Of a stretch of 64,000 nucleotides of DNA, positions 12,130 through 22,833 are shown piece after piece (position 1 is the stretch's first letter; the number at the start of each line of letters is the position of its first letter). The DNA is taken from positions 682,001 to 746,000 of the forward strand of contig NW_023501037.1 in NCBI RefSeq assembly GCF_014066305.1, in the 5' to 3' direction. Below the pieces are notes generated by a model that ran no database searches, was not told where the DNA came from, and saw only the letters and a list, made by a program, of their open reading frames with translations. This DNA is from Letharia columbiana (lineage: Eukaryota; Ascomycota; Lecanoromycetes; Lecanorales; Parmeliaceae). A program made the position numbers and the translations under genes.

Positions 12130-14927
12130 CTAGTTGGAATGGGAGGCTGCTTTCACCGGCCAGTTGGCTTTGTGTGTGTGAACAATAGGTCTTGGTGGTT
12201 TCAATGGCTTGCCCATCGTAGGCAGAGAGATTTGATCTTCCGTCAGCCCACTAGCCTCAAGCATTGTTTGGCATTCGTCCTCAAGTCCAGCGGCTTTGGC
12301 TGTCGCATATGCCAGAGGGTCTGCGCTGGTTAGCGTCGAGTCTTATGAAAGAGCGGCTGGTGCGAAAGACTTACATAGGTCGAGGTCCTGAAGCATTTGA
12401 ACCCGGGCTTCGACGTCTCCCAGATACAAAGCATTTTGGAAGCGCGATTGGAAGTCACCACGGTGCTCCGCGATCTTGGCCATTCGGGCAAGCTTCTCTC
12501 CGTCGCCCGTTGAAAGATATAGGAAGGACAATTTGTCAAATTGCCGAAGTTTCTGGTAAGTCATTTCCACGATCGTGTGATTTCCGTGCGCCAGGGCCTC
12601 AGTACCCAGTCGGGTCCAAAGCTTGGGTCGGTCAAGCTGCTTAGCCATTTCCACAGCGACATCAAGGTTGCCGCACTCTATAGCAAGCTCAAATCTGGTC
12701 TGAGGGTCTTGCACAAATTGGAGAGCAATCTCTGGGTACCCCTTCTTCTGCAGGTACGAGATGATGCTTTGACCGACAAGACTCGATGTTTTAATAATCT
12801 GCAGCATCTCTTCGTAGTTTCGCTTGACAAGAGCAAGTTTGAAACGATATTCCGTGGGGTCAACGTCTAGCACTTTCGGTTTTGAGGCCCGATCCAAGCA
12901 GTATACACTTCGAGCTTTGACTCGCACTAGGTACACGGTCTGGTCGAGTGTTCTGACAATGCCATTGTCTCTGCAATGAAGTTAGCGCACTCCTTCAAAA
13001 GATTTACTCTGCCTACCCATTGAGTAATGTGTATTTGATATGATTAAGGGTCGAGTATAGAAGTACGCCGGCGTCATCCCATGCTGCAGATTTGATTCGG
13101 ATCGTCTCGTGAAGCGTACTGACTTGCTCTAAAGACTTCGTAACAATCGTGACGTTATGCTTGCTAAGTAGAGCTGCGTAAAGCCCATCGCTCGACCAGA
13201 CAACGTATTTGACCCCAGCGACTGCTAGCTCAGAAAGCTGCTTCTTTTGCTGAATATCGTAAAGAACCACAGATGTAGCAGTAACCAAAAGAATGCATCC
13301 AGTCCCCCCGAAAAATACATCCGTGGTCCCTGGAGGTGGCTTGATGGTTTTCGTCGTCGAATTTGTGAGATCTTTGATGTCCACTTGCTGACTTGACTGG
13401 GTGAACACTGCGAATCGATTGCGTGCCACGAATATAGCAGAATTGCCTTGGCCCTTCTTAAAATCTGTGGGCTCAATCGCTCCAGATGCATCACGAGGGA
13501 GAGGGATCAGCTCGTAAGTACCATTGTCAATAGGGGACGTCACGAGTACGGCTCGCTCGGCTGGATTATAGGAAAGAGTCCTAGGTGGTACCCATGGACT
13601 GCCGAATTTCCGGAGAGACAAGATCGCAGGGGACTCGGCGTTCTTCGAGAAGTCGTACGAGCGTACGAACTTCTCTTTCGTGATGTAGAATAGCTGATTT
13701 TGATAATTGGCAGAGGCAGGCCTCTCTCTTTCCAGCTTGAAAACCATGACTCCATTGTCATGTCCAGCAGCGAACAGGTTTATCTCGGGATGAGCTGCGA
13801 TAACCCAGAATCGATCGTTCTCGCGCTTAAACGACTGGACAGATGTCCGCTTGTTCAAGTCCCAGACCCGAATTGTTTTGTCTTCGCCAACTGAAAGAAT
13901 GAGGTCCTGGTGAGGATGGAACAGACAAGCTGAAGAGTTCTGGAAATGACCGCGACAGGTGTCCACTTCCCAAGCCTTGGTTTCTGTATGAAGTTAGTGC
14001 TACAATCGAAATGGAATTGCTAGCAGGCCTACCGCTCATTCTCCACAGCTTGACGAGTCGATCATCGCCCGAGGAGACGATCAATGGCAAAGTTGGGTGA
14101 AATGCGACCCAGTTCACGCCTCTGTCATGGCCCTCTAGAACAAACTTGACCACCGCATCTGTATTACCGAACATGTCCGCTTGGTTCGAATTGGCGCGAG
14201 CCATTTGGTCTTCGAAGGTCAAAGATGTGGGAGCAGATTGCTTTTTGCGTAGCCCCGAGATGTCCCAAACTCGCACTGATTGATCCAATGAAGCAGAGAC
14301 GATGAGATCATCCTTGGGGTGGAATTGGGCGCACATGGTGTAGTGGTTATGCCCTGTCATCGTACAGACTAGCAAAAGGATATCAGCTTACGCTTCGCCG
14401 TAAGAAGCTTCTCCACTTACTCAGAGACCTGTTCTGCCAATTCCATATCCGGATTGTTTGGTCGTCCGAGCTTGACAGTATCCAAGGAAGTTCATGGTGG
14501 AAAAAGACAGTCCGAACGTAGTCCAAATGGCCATTCAAGGTGAAGAGACATCTTCGGCTCTGATACGACCAGACCTTGATCTTGTAATCGTCCCCCCCAG
14601 ATACGAATAGCGGTTGTGTCTTGTGGAAGTCTATGCCTCTGACGGGTCCATCATGCTCCTCGAACCGATCTATCAGGGTACCCATCCGGTAGTCCCATAG
14701 CTGAATCGTGGAGGAATGTAAGGAGACCAGTATCCAAGGTCTGGGATGGGTCAGCTTGGAGAAGGACTCGGAGGCAGGCTGGGCAATGTGCGGACCTCTT
14801 TGGGTGGAAAGCAATGCCTTTTGCTCTTGAGGATTTGGACTCGAACTTATTACAGAAATTGATATTAGCCTGGACTTTGGATTCTTTGAAGAAACACTGC
14901 GTCATGGTGTGCTACCTTTGTGAGCAT
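12130..14927 (-). pseudogene. COP1: Coatomer subunit alpha (COPI), 3' truncated
   Basis: Coatomer alpha is a scaffold of the COPI coat that mediates Golgi-to-ER and intra-Golgi retrograde transport. Seven exons can be placed: 14,927-14,916, 14,845-14,796, 14,740-14,421, 14,368-14,033, 13,983-13,017, 12,970-12,375 and 12,320-12,130. They total 2,472 nt with frame kept throughout (823 residues). The N-terminal WD40 propeller ([45 protein letters not shown]) is followed by the coatomer WD-associated and helical region (YPEIALQFVQDPQTRFELAI). The family is about 1,200 residues long; the last ~390, including the C-terminal domain that binds epsilon-COP, are missing. The frame ends in ...KAASHSN-TAG, with the TAG made at the junction to RIPed repeat DNA. 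No internal stop or frameshift is visible, so truncation is recent or this is a partial duplicate. The first intron uses an unusual AAG acceptor, chosen because it gives the conserved MLTKFESKS start. Confidence 0.9.
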
Positions 14928-15193
14928 ATTGGGTGAGGACTGCATGTTGGGCGAAATCTATAGGGGAAGGAGACAGCTCTCCGGGAATGGCAGTCACAAC
15001 ATGTAGAAGAACTTCGGTGCTGCCTATTTTGTGCAAGTAGCAACAGGCCACTGTTGCTTGACTCAAAAGAATGACAGGCGCGAATTGCGTTGCAGGGTGG
15101 TCAACTCTCAGAGGTGTCCAGTCCAAAGCTTTTCGAGAAGCGAGGATCTGCGGGCCGGGTCTTGGCGTTGATTTCCACCATCGAACGTTACTT
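14928..15193 (-). promoter_or_regulatory. Upstream region of the coatomer alpha gene
   Basis: About 265 bp separate the coatomer start codon from the TA target site of the Fot1-like transposon. This is what remains of the proximal promoter and 5' leader. No TATA box or other defined motif stands out. Confidence 0.4.
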
Positions 15194-15195
15194 TA

Positions 15196-17046
15196 CAGAG
15201 GTCTGCACCGAAAGTCCTGCACATACGCTAAAACTCTTGGCATTCTTGGTATTCTCCGGCAATTTGACAAATTTCTTAAATAGCTTCATTTTTTATTGAT
15301 AATTCTTTATATAACTACGTATATACTCATTAACTCGCTTATTTGAATTATATAGCCGTATATCCCCTTTAAAACGGCCTTCCCTGTACTCGTTATCGCC
15401 TTTTAAACGAATAACTTCGATAATATATCTAAGTATACGTTCTATCTACTTCTAAATTCTCTCTTATAAAAGCTTATATTTCTAGTAATAAGTCTATCGC
15501 TTTTTAGCCTCTTTTTAAGTCGTTAATAAATCGTTTCGAGTAGTATATTACTTTATCTAAAATTAATATAACTTAATATAATTTAAATTTAACGAGTTTT
15601 TATATTATAGTAATCTAAGTATATTTATAAATATAAAAACTAGTTTCTAAAACTTTAAGATATAGGCTAAGACCTTATCTTTCATAACTACTATATTAGA
15701 TCTATTCTCTTTATATTTCTAGATAAATTTTAAAAGTAATAAAAGAAGAATCTATATCTAATTAGCGAAAGAAGCCGAAGAATTTAGAGAAATATATATA
15801 AATAGATCTTCTTCTAATAGCGATATTAGTTAATTCCCCCTTTCTTTTCTATAATAATAACTTTTCTAATTTCTACTATAAACCTTTACTAAGGCTTCAC
15901 GTTAGGAAGATTACGTAAGCCTATACGTCTTATATCGATCTAAAGTTTTTACTATAATCTAATCTCGAGCTTTAAGGCCTTATTAATAGCAGCTAGTTCC
16001 TAAGTACATTCCTTCTTTTCGACTATTATTTCGACCTTTTAAATATAATATAGACCCTTCTTATCATATAAGAAATATCTTTAAAATATAAACTTTATAG
16101 CGTTTACGAAATAATATTAAATAGCGGACTTAATATAGATCTTACCGGGCTAACGCTATTATTATATTTATTCTTATCGAGAGTTTAAGACTATATTAGT
16201 CTCGTTAATTTAAATTATATTCTTTTAATCCTCTATAATTTAGTCTTTATATCGTAAAGCGAATTAATAACGAGCTTTTATTTAAGTTATCGAAAGAGGC
16301 GGTTTTTTAATAATTTTAATTAACCGAAAGTTATTACGTTTAAGTACTCGTAGAACTATTATTAAGAAGATTCCTTACTTAGTAGCTAATATAAAAGAGA
16401 TTTTTTTACGATTATAGCGATTCTTTTATATAGCGGCTAAAATAGTACTCTTAAGCTCGAGCGTAATAATAGAGAGTTATTTAAATCTAGAGGCATCGAA
16501 TATATATAATAATAATAGCTTTTTAGATACGGTGAGGTTATATTCTCTATTACGAGCTTATTATTTTAGACGAGTAACGATTTAATAAGAGACTTCTATA
16601 ATAATTATAACGATCTTCGCTATAATATTATATTCGATTAAAGTAAATATCTAAAGTCTAATTTCGTTATTATAATTAATACTCTAAGTATTAAATATAT
16701 TAGAATTAAAGAGTAATAAGAAGATATCTACTTACTATACTAGATATATATTAAATATATACTAAAATTCTTTATATTCTTTCTTTATTTCTCTATTTCT
16801 CTATTAACGCAAGTATATATAGTATTAATATCGCTATTATCGCTATAATATATATAGTAATATCGTAATTATATACCTCGTATATATATAGTAATATCGC
16901 TACTATGTATCATATATGCATGCATCATATATAGCAAGCATTGATATCGCTACTATGCAAAGCATTGATATTCAAGATATTAAGAATATTTGCCAAGAAT
17001 GCCAAGAGTTTTAGCGCATGTGCAGGACTTTCGGTGCAGACCTCTG
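15196..17046. mobile_element. Fot1-like (Tc1/mariner-pogo) DNA transposon, RIP-degraded
   Basis: Perfect-type inverted ends: both begin CAGAGGTCTGCACCGAAAGT and match for 54 bp with one mismatch (15,196-15,249 versus 16,993-17,046 reversed). TA dinucleotides flank both ends (15,194-15,195 and 17,047-17,048), as expected for the TA duplication of Tc1/mariner elements. The 1,851-bp length and TIR size match the Fot1/pogo group. The interior is AT-rich with many RIP-type changes and holds no readable transposase. The insertion lies about 270 bp upstream of the coatomer start codon. Confidence 0.8.
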
Positions 17047-17048
17047 TA

Positions 17049-17329
17049 CACCGAAAGTCCTGCACCCGCCAAGACTCTTGCGCTCAGACTTCGGATAACG
17101 CCCCACCTAAAGGGTTACCTGGACAATACGTCTGGAGTTCTTCGGAATCGCACCTAGCCCTAGCCAGGTTTCGGGGCTTACTGCCCCTATCAAGGCTAAA
17201 AGAAGTACCTTAAGTCCCATCATGCGCTGTGAGAAGATATTTTTAGGCTTCCCCTCTACAGGGCCGCTTTCCGAAAGTAGGGTTAGGGCTGCACTAGTGC
17301 GGGTGCAGGACTTTCGGTGCAGACCTCTG
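17049..17329. mobile_element. MITE related to the Fot1-like element
   Basis: The right end (about 17,295-17,329) is an inverted copy of the Fot1-like TIR ending in CCTCTG followed by TA. The left end begins CACCGAAAGTCCTGCACCCG but lacks the outermost ten bases, and directly abuts the right TIR of the neighbouring 1.85-kb element. The ~280 bp of interior are not RIP-mutated and have no coding potential. CTTTCCGAAAGTAGGGTTAG near its right side recurs in reverse complement in the copy at 21,641, defining a small non-autonomous family. Confidence 0.65.
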
Positions 17330-17331
17330 TA

Positions 17332-18048
17332 CAGTCCTTACTTTGGTGACTGGAGAACCACACCCTGCGAAAACCCTCATATTGCGTGACCGCGGAGATA
17401 ATGCAAGTACTATTGAAGATCAACAATATTCAATCGGCTTGCAACATTTCTATTTCGTCATCCAATTGCAGGAAAGACTTGGCTCAGATCGTTTGCCAGC
17501 AGCCTAAAACGTGTTGATATGCTACCTACATTCTTTCGGCCGAGTTGTCTGCTATGACAATCTCTTGCTAAGGTGTTGCAGTGAAGAATAGTCTAGATGT
17601 ATGTCGGTGATCAAGGCGGACAATCCAGATGTACATCGGTAACCAAATTCCTACAATCCAACTCGGACGACTCGAGATTCTCCAACACTGTCTATAGACT
17701 TTCGTCAGTTGTCCTTACACTTCTTGAAGTTCTCTATGCAAAGACGAGTACTACGGTAATGCAACACTCATACATTCTCCGTTTGTGGTCTCCATCACTT
17801 CTTCCATGTGGGACAATGGCAACAGAATTTAATGCCATTTTTTTGAGCAAGATAGAAATTCATCCTTGCCATATCACCCTGCTGTTCTTTCTTCTGTCCT
17901 TTTTATTTCCGAGTAGTCCTCTCCCCCTCATTTCCCTAAATATATATCCCTCCAAAAGACTTGGTTCAACACGAAGACACCGCCCCGTTCGAGACCATTC
18001 ACCCTCGTGCGCCTTGTCAAAACTCCCTTAATCTCGCCAGGTCTGACC
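17332..18048. other. Upstream region of the 18,049 gene
   Basis: This is ordinary-composition non-coding DNA. A TATA-like AAATATATATCC at 17,938-17,949 lies about 100 bp before the chosen start codon and is preceded by a pyrimidine-rich tract (17,880-17,935), a common fungal core-promoter arrangement. No gene is recognised. Confidence 0.4.
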
Positions 18049-18885
18049 ATGGATCCGGCCCAACCCCCAAGATCCGAAGCACCTGTACGGGGTAGAAGCC
18101 CATACGTCCCACTGCTCGATGGTGCCACCAGCGCTGAGCTTGCTCAGCCGACACCTCCCTCCTCCTCCTCCTCAATCCTGAGAAGTAGCACCACGGATCC
18201 GGAAACGCCAATCTTCAGTCCCATTCCAAGCCGATCACCCCCATCTCAGATGGCCGAAGCCGGGCCTTCTACCACTAGCATGGCGATCGAAGTCGACACA
18301 AACCCCCGGGATCTCCTCGCAGAGATAAACCAGTATACTATCGAACGGCCATCCAGCATGGAGGTAGCTCTCACAGGCAGACGTTCACATTTGTCTGGAC
18401 CCTACCAACGCAGACGCGAACGCATGGAAAGAGAAGAGCCGCAGGGAGCAGAGAGAGCGATAGAGGACCGCATCGAGCAACGACGCACAGAACGCCGAGC
18501 CCATAGGCACAGATTCCGCAGACATCGAGCCTCCAGTACGGATGTGCTAGCCGACAGCCTGAGCACCTTGAGCACGAACGAGCAGGAGCTGAACATCATC
18601 CGCGGAGCGAACATCCCAGGTATAACGCGCCAAAATCCATTGGATCCAGCTTGGGTCCATTGGAATGCCGGGAGAGCTCAGCCGATGAGGGACGTCGTGC
18701 AAAGCAATCAGTGGAGAGCGGGGGGAATGGATGTTGCTCGCGAAGAGGGTCTAGTAGGCGGAATCATGGCCACTGACGTCGAACGTGCGGATACTGCTTC
18801 TGTATATGGTGGACCCACTGAGGATGCAAACATCCAGATGTCCTACCCTCAATTACCCCATCACTCGCAGTCAAGAGAGAACTGA
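18049..18885 (+). CDS. Hypothetical arginine-rich protein
   Basis: A single-exon frame of 278 residues if the start is ATG at 18,049 (context GACCATGG); an upstream in-frame ATG at 18,007 would add 14 residues but has a poorer context. The N-terminal third is Pro/Ser-rich and looks disordered. A strongly basic segment about residues 115-160 has the repeated RRRERMEREE / RRTERRAHRHRFRRHR character. A C-terminal part contains LSTNEQELNIIRGANIPGI and NPLDPAWVHWNAGRAQP. No domain is recognised. Possible nucleic-acid binding is only inferred from charge. Confidence 0.65.
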   Translation: MDPAQPPRSEAPVRGRSPYVPLLDGATSAELAQPTPPSSSSSILRSSTTDPETPIFSPIPSRSPPSQMAEAGPSTTSMAIEVDTNPRDLLAEINQYTIERPSSMEVALTGRRSHLSGPYQRRRERMEREEPQGAERAIEDRIEQRRTERRAHRHRFRRHRASSTDVLADSLSTLSTNEQELNIIRGANIPGITRQNPLDPAWVHWNAGRAQPMRDVVQSNQWRAGGMDVAREEGLVGGIMATDVERADTASVYGGPTEDANIQMSYPQLPHHSQSREN

Positions 18886-19228
18886 CTGAGCGCAATAAAT
18901 CAAGACTCCATTCCGAGAGATGCTACTCGCGACGCAATGACAGTCCATTAAATCAGTGAATCTTTCGACTTTGAAGATCTTGTAGATCAGTTCTTGTTTC
19001 AAGGGTTCCACGCTAGGATACTGAAAGGGCACTTCAATTCTTGTGTATATACGATTCGACATTAGTATTAATGAACATAATACGTGCAATCTTGTCTACT
19101 TGCACGATTGTGTTGATGATATGTGCTGAGACAGCCAGGACCCAAGCTGTCCTTTGATTAGTATTACAATTGCTAAATGCCATGCATGTACAGTCTTTCC
19201 AATCATTACCCACAAAGGTCTCGGTCTC
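18886..19228. other. Convergent intergenic region
   Basis: About 340 bp between the 3' ends of the arginine-rich gene and the GT69 gene, which point at each other. It should contain both polyadenylation regions (TATTAATG at 19,064 is one AT-rich candidate). No gene is seen. Confidence 0.4.
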
Positions 19229-20713
19229 CTAAACCAGGTCCACTCCTCTGGGTGCCGGATCCATCCCACCAAGCTGCTTTTCCCACGGCACCCAGGTTTG
19301 ATTACCGTAATTCGGCATACATTTGACAGCCACAGGCGGTGTCGATTCCCACTCAATCCTCGCATCGCTCTCACCCCCTCGTCCCACCCAGCCAGAAACG
19401 TAGCCCTTCGCATCCTTGATCTTCGTCGCCGCCTCATCACTATACTCAATATTGACGATTGGTACCACTGCGATCTTCCCGTATCCCAGATGCCACATCT
19501 CCGTGCACCAAGTCATCGGTTCGCCCTGCGGACATTCATGCTCATGCGAACCGCGGAATCTGATCTTTGACTCAAGAAAAGGTTTTGCGGTGAAAGCTGT
19601 AGCGCCATTCCAACAGGAAAAGACTTGAAATGGCTTCCCCTCCCAAATACGTTCTCGCGCGATAGGGTTATTCCAAAAGATATTCCAGGCTGAGTCCCAA
19701 TTACCGTCTTCCGGTATTTCGAAAAAAGTGTCACCGTTCATGCCGCGAGCGATCCAGACGTCGTAGAAGGTAGGGTCGGGGCCAACATACGTCCAATCCA
19801 TACCGCAGACCATATCAGCATGCTGACAGCGGCGTTGGTGGATCAATTCTAAGATGTCCTCGGAGCAGATTGCTACGTCATTGAGGAAGATTATGGTGGT
19901 ATCATCCATAGAACTCCCCTCGTAATGATAGTCCATAAGTGGTTGCAGTGCTTGATTGCGCAGCTCCGCTAGACCTTTGATGCGATCACCTGCGTTAATG
20001 CGATCGCCTGCTGAAGGGTCGATGCCGCTCGAGTTGAAGTAGTATTTGACACCTATACGTTCGATTTCCTTGCGCAGCGACGAAAGGATCTCAAAGGTTC
20101 CGTCGTCCGAACGGCCTTCTATAACCGACAGAGCGCAATTTTGTGGACCGAGGAAGCGTATGCTTTCGACGATTGAACCGAACAAGCGAGGAAGTAAACT
20201 CGCGCGCTGATGGAGGTCGAGCGCGAAGAAGTATTTTGGGCGCAAATTCGTGGTAGAATCGTGGGGCGTCTCTGAGGACTTGGTGTTAAGGTAATGATAT
20301 CGATGGTCATTTAAAACCGGGCAGTCCAGTCTTGGAAATGTCGTATCTTCCGGATCCATGATAGCTTTGATATAAGCTGGTACCGTATCGAGCAAAGTGG
20401 CATCGCTGTCCTTGAGAGCAGATTTGGATGGCGGGCTTGGGGAAGCAATTGCAGAAGCATTCTCTATTGCGGCAATCGTTGTTTCGGTCGGAAGGTGAAA
20501 GCGTGATGCAGTGGCACTCTCTCCTGATAGCTTCTCGGTCTCGTTCGTGAACTCTCCGCCTGATGAAAGGATCCCATTGGGTATGGACGGTTTTGCGTTG
20601 AAGAAATCAGAGGTAAAGCTAATGAGAAGATAAAAAATGAGTAGAAAAAGGAGTACGGTCTTCAAACGTACACTGAACTTTGCCAGCATGATTGGCAGCA
20701 GGTGGCGTTTCAA
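19229..20713 (-). CDS. GT69 family alpha-1,3-mannosyltransferase (CAP59/CMT1-like)
   Basis: A 494-residue intronless frame. Residues about 17-33 form one transmembrane segment after a short basic N-terminus, giving a type II Golgi membrane topology, followed by a Ser/Thr-rich stem. The region from about 160 to 470 matches the CAP59/cryptococcal mannosyltransferase family: YFFALDLHQRASLLPRLF, SVIEGRSDDGTFEIL (residues 196-210), FLNDVAICSEDILEL (276-290, the likely acidic metal-binding motif), ADMVCGMDWTY and FRGSHEHECPQGE. Such enzymes transfer mannose from GDP-mannose onto glycans. Substrate in this fungus is unknown. The start precedes the TM segment with the usual basic residues. Confidence 0.88.
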   Translation of the reverse strand: MKRHLLPIMLAKFSVRLKTVLLFLLIFYLLISFTSDFFNAKPSIPNGILSSGGEFTNETEKLSGESATASRFHLPTETTIAAIENASAIASPSPPSKSALKDSDATLLDTVPAYIKAIMDPEDTTFPRLDCPVLNDHRYHYLNTKSSETPHDSTTNLRPKYFFALDLHQRASLLPRLFGSIVESIRFLGPQNCALSVIEGRSDDGTFEILSSLRKEIERIGVKYYFNSSGIDPSAGDRINAGDRIKGLAELRNQALQPLMDYHYEGSSMDDTTIIFLNDVAICSEDILELIHQRRCQHADMVCGMDWTYVGPDPTFYDVWIARGMNGDTFFEIPEDGNWDSAWNIFWNNPIARERIWEGKPFQVFSCWNGATAFTAKPFLESKIRFRGSHEHECPQGEPMTWCTEMWHLGYGKIAVVPIVNIEYSDEAATKIKDAKGYVSGWVGRGGESDARIEWESTPPVAVKCMPNYGNQTWVPWEKQLGGMDPAPRGVDLV

Positions 20714-21640
20714 TGCCGCAAACGAGGAAACATGATTTTAAAGGGTAGCATATTCGCAAGCAGAGCGCCGAACGTGAATGGATCTCATACAGAGATGGAG
20801 ACAGAGAGAACGTGACGAACTATGAGAGGATAGAGGGATAGAGACGGAAGAAAGATAGGGACGAGGACGTGGATCTAGGATCCAAGGCAGCGTTGAGCGG
20901 CAGCATTTTCCTTGACTGATAGGGTATGTTGACACGAAGTGTATGTCCAATTGACCAACGACAGTCATTCATTTCAGCCAAAGACTGTGCGTGTGTGGAC
21001 TGGGTCCTCATAATACGTACGCACTTTAGTACTCCGGATGCTGAGTGTAGGTATTCACCAGAGTGTTGCATACGTCATGTCATGCAGAATGTATGCAAGG
21101 CTAGCGCGTGGGCCTCATGGGCCTTCCGTCATCCGTTTTCGTGCAGTTCTAGAGCTTTATTACAAGACCCAATTTTTCCCCTCACTGATCATCAGAAATG
21201 AAATCACAATGTTCAGAATATCTAAAACGACCATTTTAGTTTGCGTACATAGATGGGCTCGACAAGCCATGATGTACCCTCCACTTCTTCGGAACGTGGC
21301 CGCTTTATCAAGTGAGGAGGTGACTAGGCGTGATGCTACACTTGCCTGTGATAGACATTCATTCTAAGGTACTTTTCAACCATGCAATATTCTCCTACCC
21401 TGTGATATTCTGCTAGCCTGGGATACTTTTATCCTCTACGAGATTGTTTTACTCTTCGATGTTACTCTGCCAGTATCTATAGAAAAAATCCAACGTCGGA
21501 GTTAATGAAAGATGTATATCGATATATATATAGAAAGTTTATTCAATACTCATTATTCATATAGATAGATACTAATATATAATCCGTTTATTGTCTATAT
21601 ATAAATATCGTAAACATTTATGATTATAATATTAGAAGTA
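20714..21640. other. Intergenic region upstream of GT69
   Basis: About 930 bp without a convincing gene. The first ~300 bp upstream of the GT69 start are purine/pyrimidine-biased leader-like DNA. From about 21,500 to 21,640 the sequence becomes AT-rich with RIP-like TA steps, as if a short degraded repeat precedes the MITE. Confidence 0.4.
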
Positions 21641-21847
21641 TAGAGATCGATATAAAAAGCCCTGCACATGCGCTAGTAACAGCCCTAACCCTACTTTCGG
21701 AAGGCAACCCTGTAGCTAAAGACCCCCTAGAATTATCTCCCGGGAGCTCATGGACTGAATAGACCCTCAAGCGGGGGTGATGCTAGGTAAACGAGGCGAG
21801 CTGGACCCTTTTCTTGGCGGGTGCAGGACTTTTGGTGTCGATCTCTG
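21641..21847. mobile_element. MITE, third copy of the Fot1-related TIR family
   Basis: 207 bp with inverted ends related to those at 15,196 and 17,329. The right end reads (reversed) CAGAGATCGACACCAAAAGT; the left end is the same motif with C-to-T changes (TAGAGATCGATATAAAAAGC). TA flanks both sides (21,639-21,640 and 21,848-21,849). The interior has CCCTAACCCTACTTTCGGAA, shared with the 17,049-17,329 copy. Non-coding. Confidence 0.65.
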
Positions 21848-22038
21848 TAAAGGAGATTTTTCAATGATGCCACCGATGCGGCTGCAAATTTACCAGTGTA
21901 AGTGGAATTTTTCTGGCTCTGGCATGCACATGCGAATGCAAAAGAAATCGAAACTGAAAACTGGTTAATACGTTGTGTTGCACTATGATTCGTTCTGGGG
22001 ACTTGCAGCAGTTGAACGGTGGAAAACAATGATAAGAT

Positions 22039-22048
22039 AAAAAAAAAA
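22039..22048 (-). terminator. RNA polymerase III terminator (T10)
   Basis: Ten A residues on the + strand give T10 directly after the discriminator base of the tRNA on the minus strand. This is a strong Pol III terminator and argues that the tRNA gene is transcribed to its mature 3' end. Confidence 0.85.
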
Positions 22049-22188
22049 TGCCCATTCTCGGAATCGAACCGAGGATCTTTTCATTATCAAGGATTTGCCT
22101 ACGAGTGAAACGCAGTACTACGAAGCATTAACTTTGATCTCCGCGAACAAGGGCGATATTGTTTTCTTACCCACTATGCCAAACGGGC
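22049..22188 (-). tRNA. tRNA-Thr(CGU) with a 15-nt canonical intron and a 53-nt D-loop insertion
   Basis: Read on the minus strand, GCCCGTT (22,188-22,182) pairs with AATGGGC to form the acceptor stem, the B box GGTTCGATTCC is perfect, the A box TGGCATAGTGG is perfect, and T10 follows. The anticodon stem TTTCA/TGAAA encloses the loop CT-CGT-A, interrupted after position 37 by 15 nt (22,099-22,085), the normal site of eukaryotic tRNA introns. A second insertion of 53 nt (22,170-22,118) lies within the D-loop. It begins GTAAGA and ends CGTAG. Removing it gives a 3-bp D stem (GCA/TGC) and a nine-base loop, and the total becomes exactly 72 nt. Neither insertion contains TTTT, so Pol III should read through. 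Alternative: a tRNA pseudogene with a random insertion, but intact stems, boxes and terminator argue against it. Confidence 0.8.
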
Positions 22189-22833
22189 AACGTACATTAT
22201 TTTGGTGTTATTTATAACTATATTCATTATAGCAACTAAGATCTAAATCTGAGTATACTCGTGTGGCCGAGAAGTCTATCATCTTGGCAGTCTAGCTTAG
22301 ATAGGTTAGCGCTATAGATCATAGGCATAAATTCAGTGTCCAACTGCGGAGGAACGAGATAGTCTGATTGGTGGGTACTCCCGCGCCGGACTGATAAGGT
22401 TGTCGCGAAAATTCTTGGCAAAATATGACTTCTGGCTTGTCTCCGCGCAATCTCATTCTCAACATGAGCTATTTTCTGCACAGGTAGAGTTCGGGTATAT
22501 ATCTTTTTACGTATCTATTCACGTGTACTGGTTACTACTTAGATTGAGTATGCACATGCTACTATATGTACTATCTATATAGTACTGTACTTGAACGGAA
22601 TAACACTTATTCATTACTACCTACCTCCTCCTCCACGGCAGTCAAGCTTTATCGACCTTCCGGAACGCCACGCACCCAGAACGCGGCATGGTATCTAAAG
22701 CACGCATCTTGATGTATGTAGTGCCGACGTGTATTTGGCATCACGCATTGCCCTTCCTCCATCCACTTTGCCTTGCTTTTGCATTGGAGTTGCTTCCACA
22801 CAAACAGTTGCGCTTGTAGCGGATAGACGTTGC
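22189..22833. other. Intergenic region between tRNA-Thr and the Kelch gene
   Basis: Roughly 640 bp between the tRNA 5' end and the 3' end of the Kelch gene. Nothing resembling a gene, RNA or repeat is recognised beyond local AT-rich stretches (22,490-22,580). Confidence 0.4.

Noticed and set aside
12264..12870. Plus-strand open frames within the coatomer locus
   Set aside because: They are antisense shadows of the conserved minus-strand coatomer exons.
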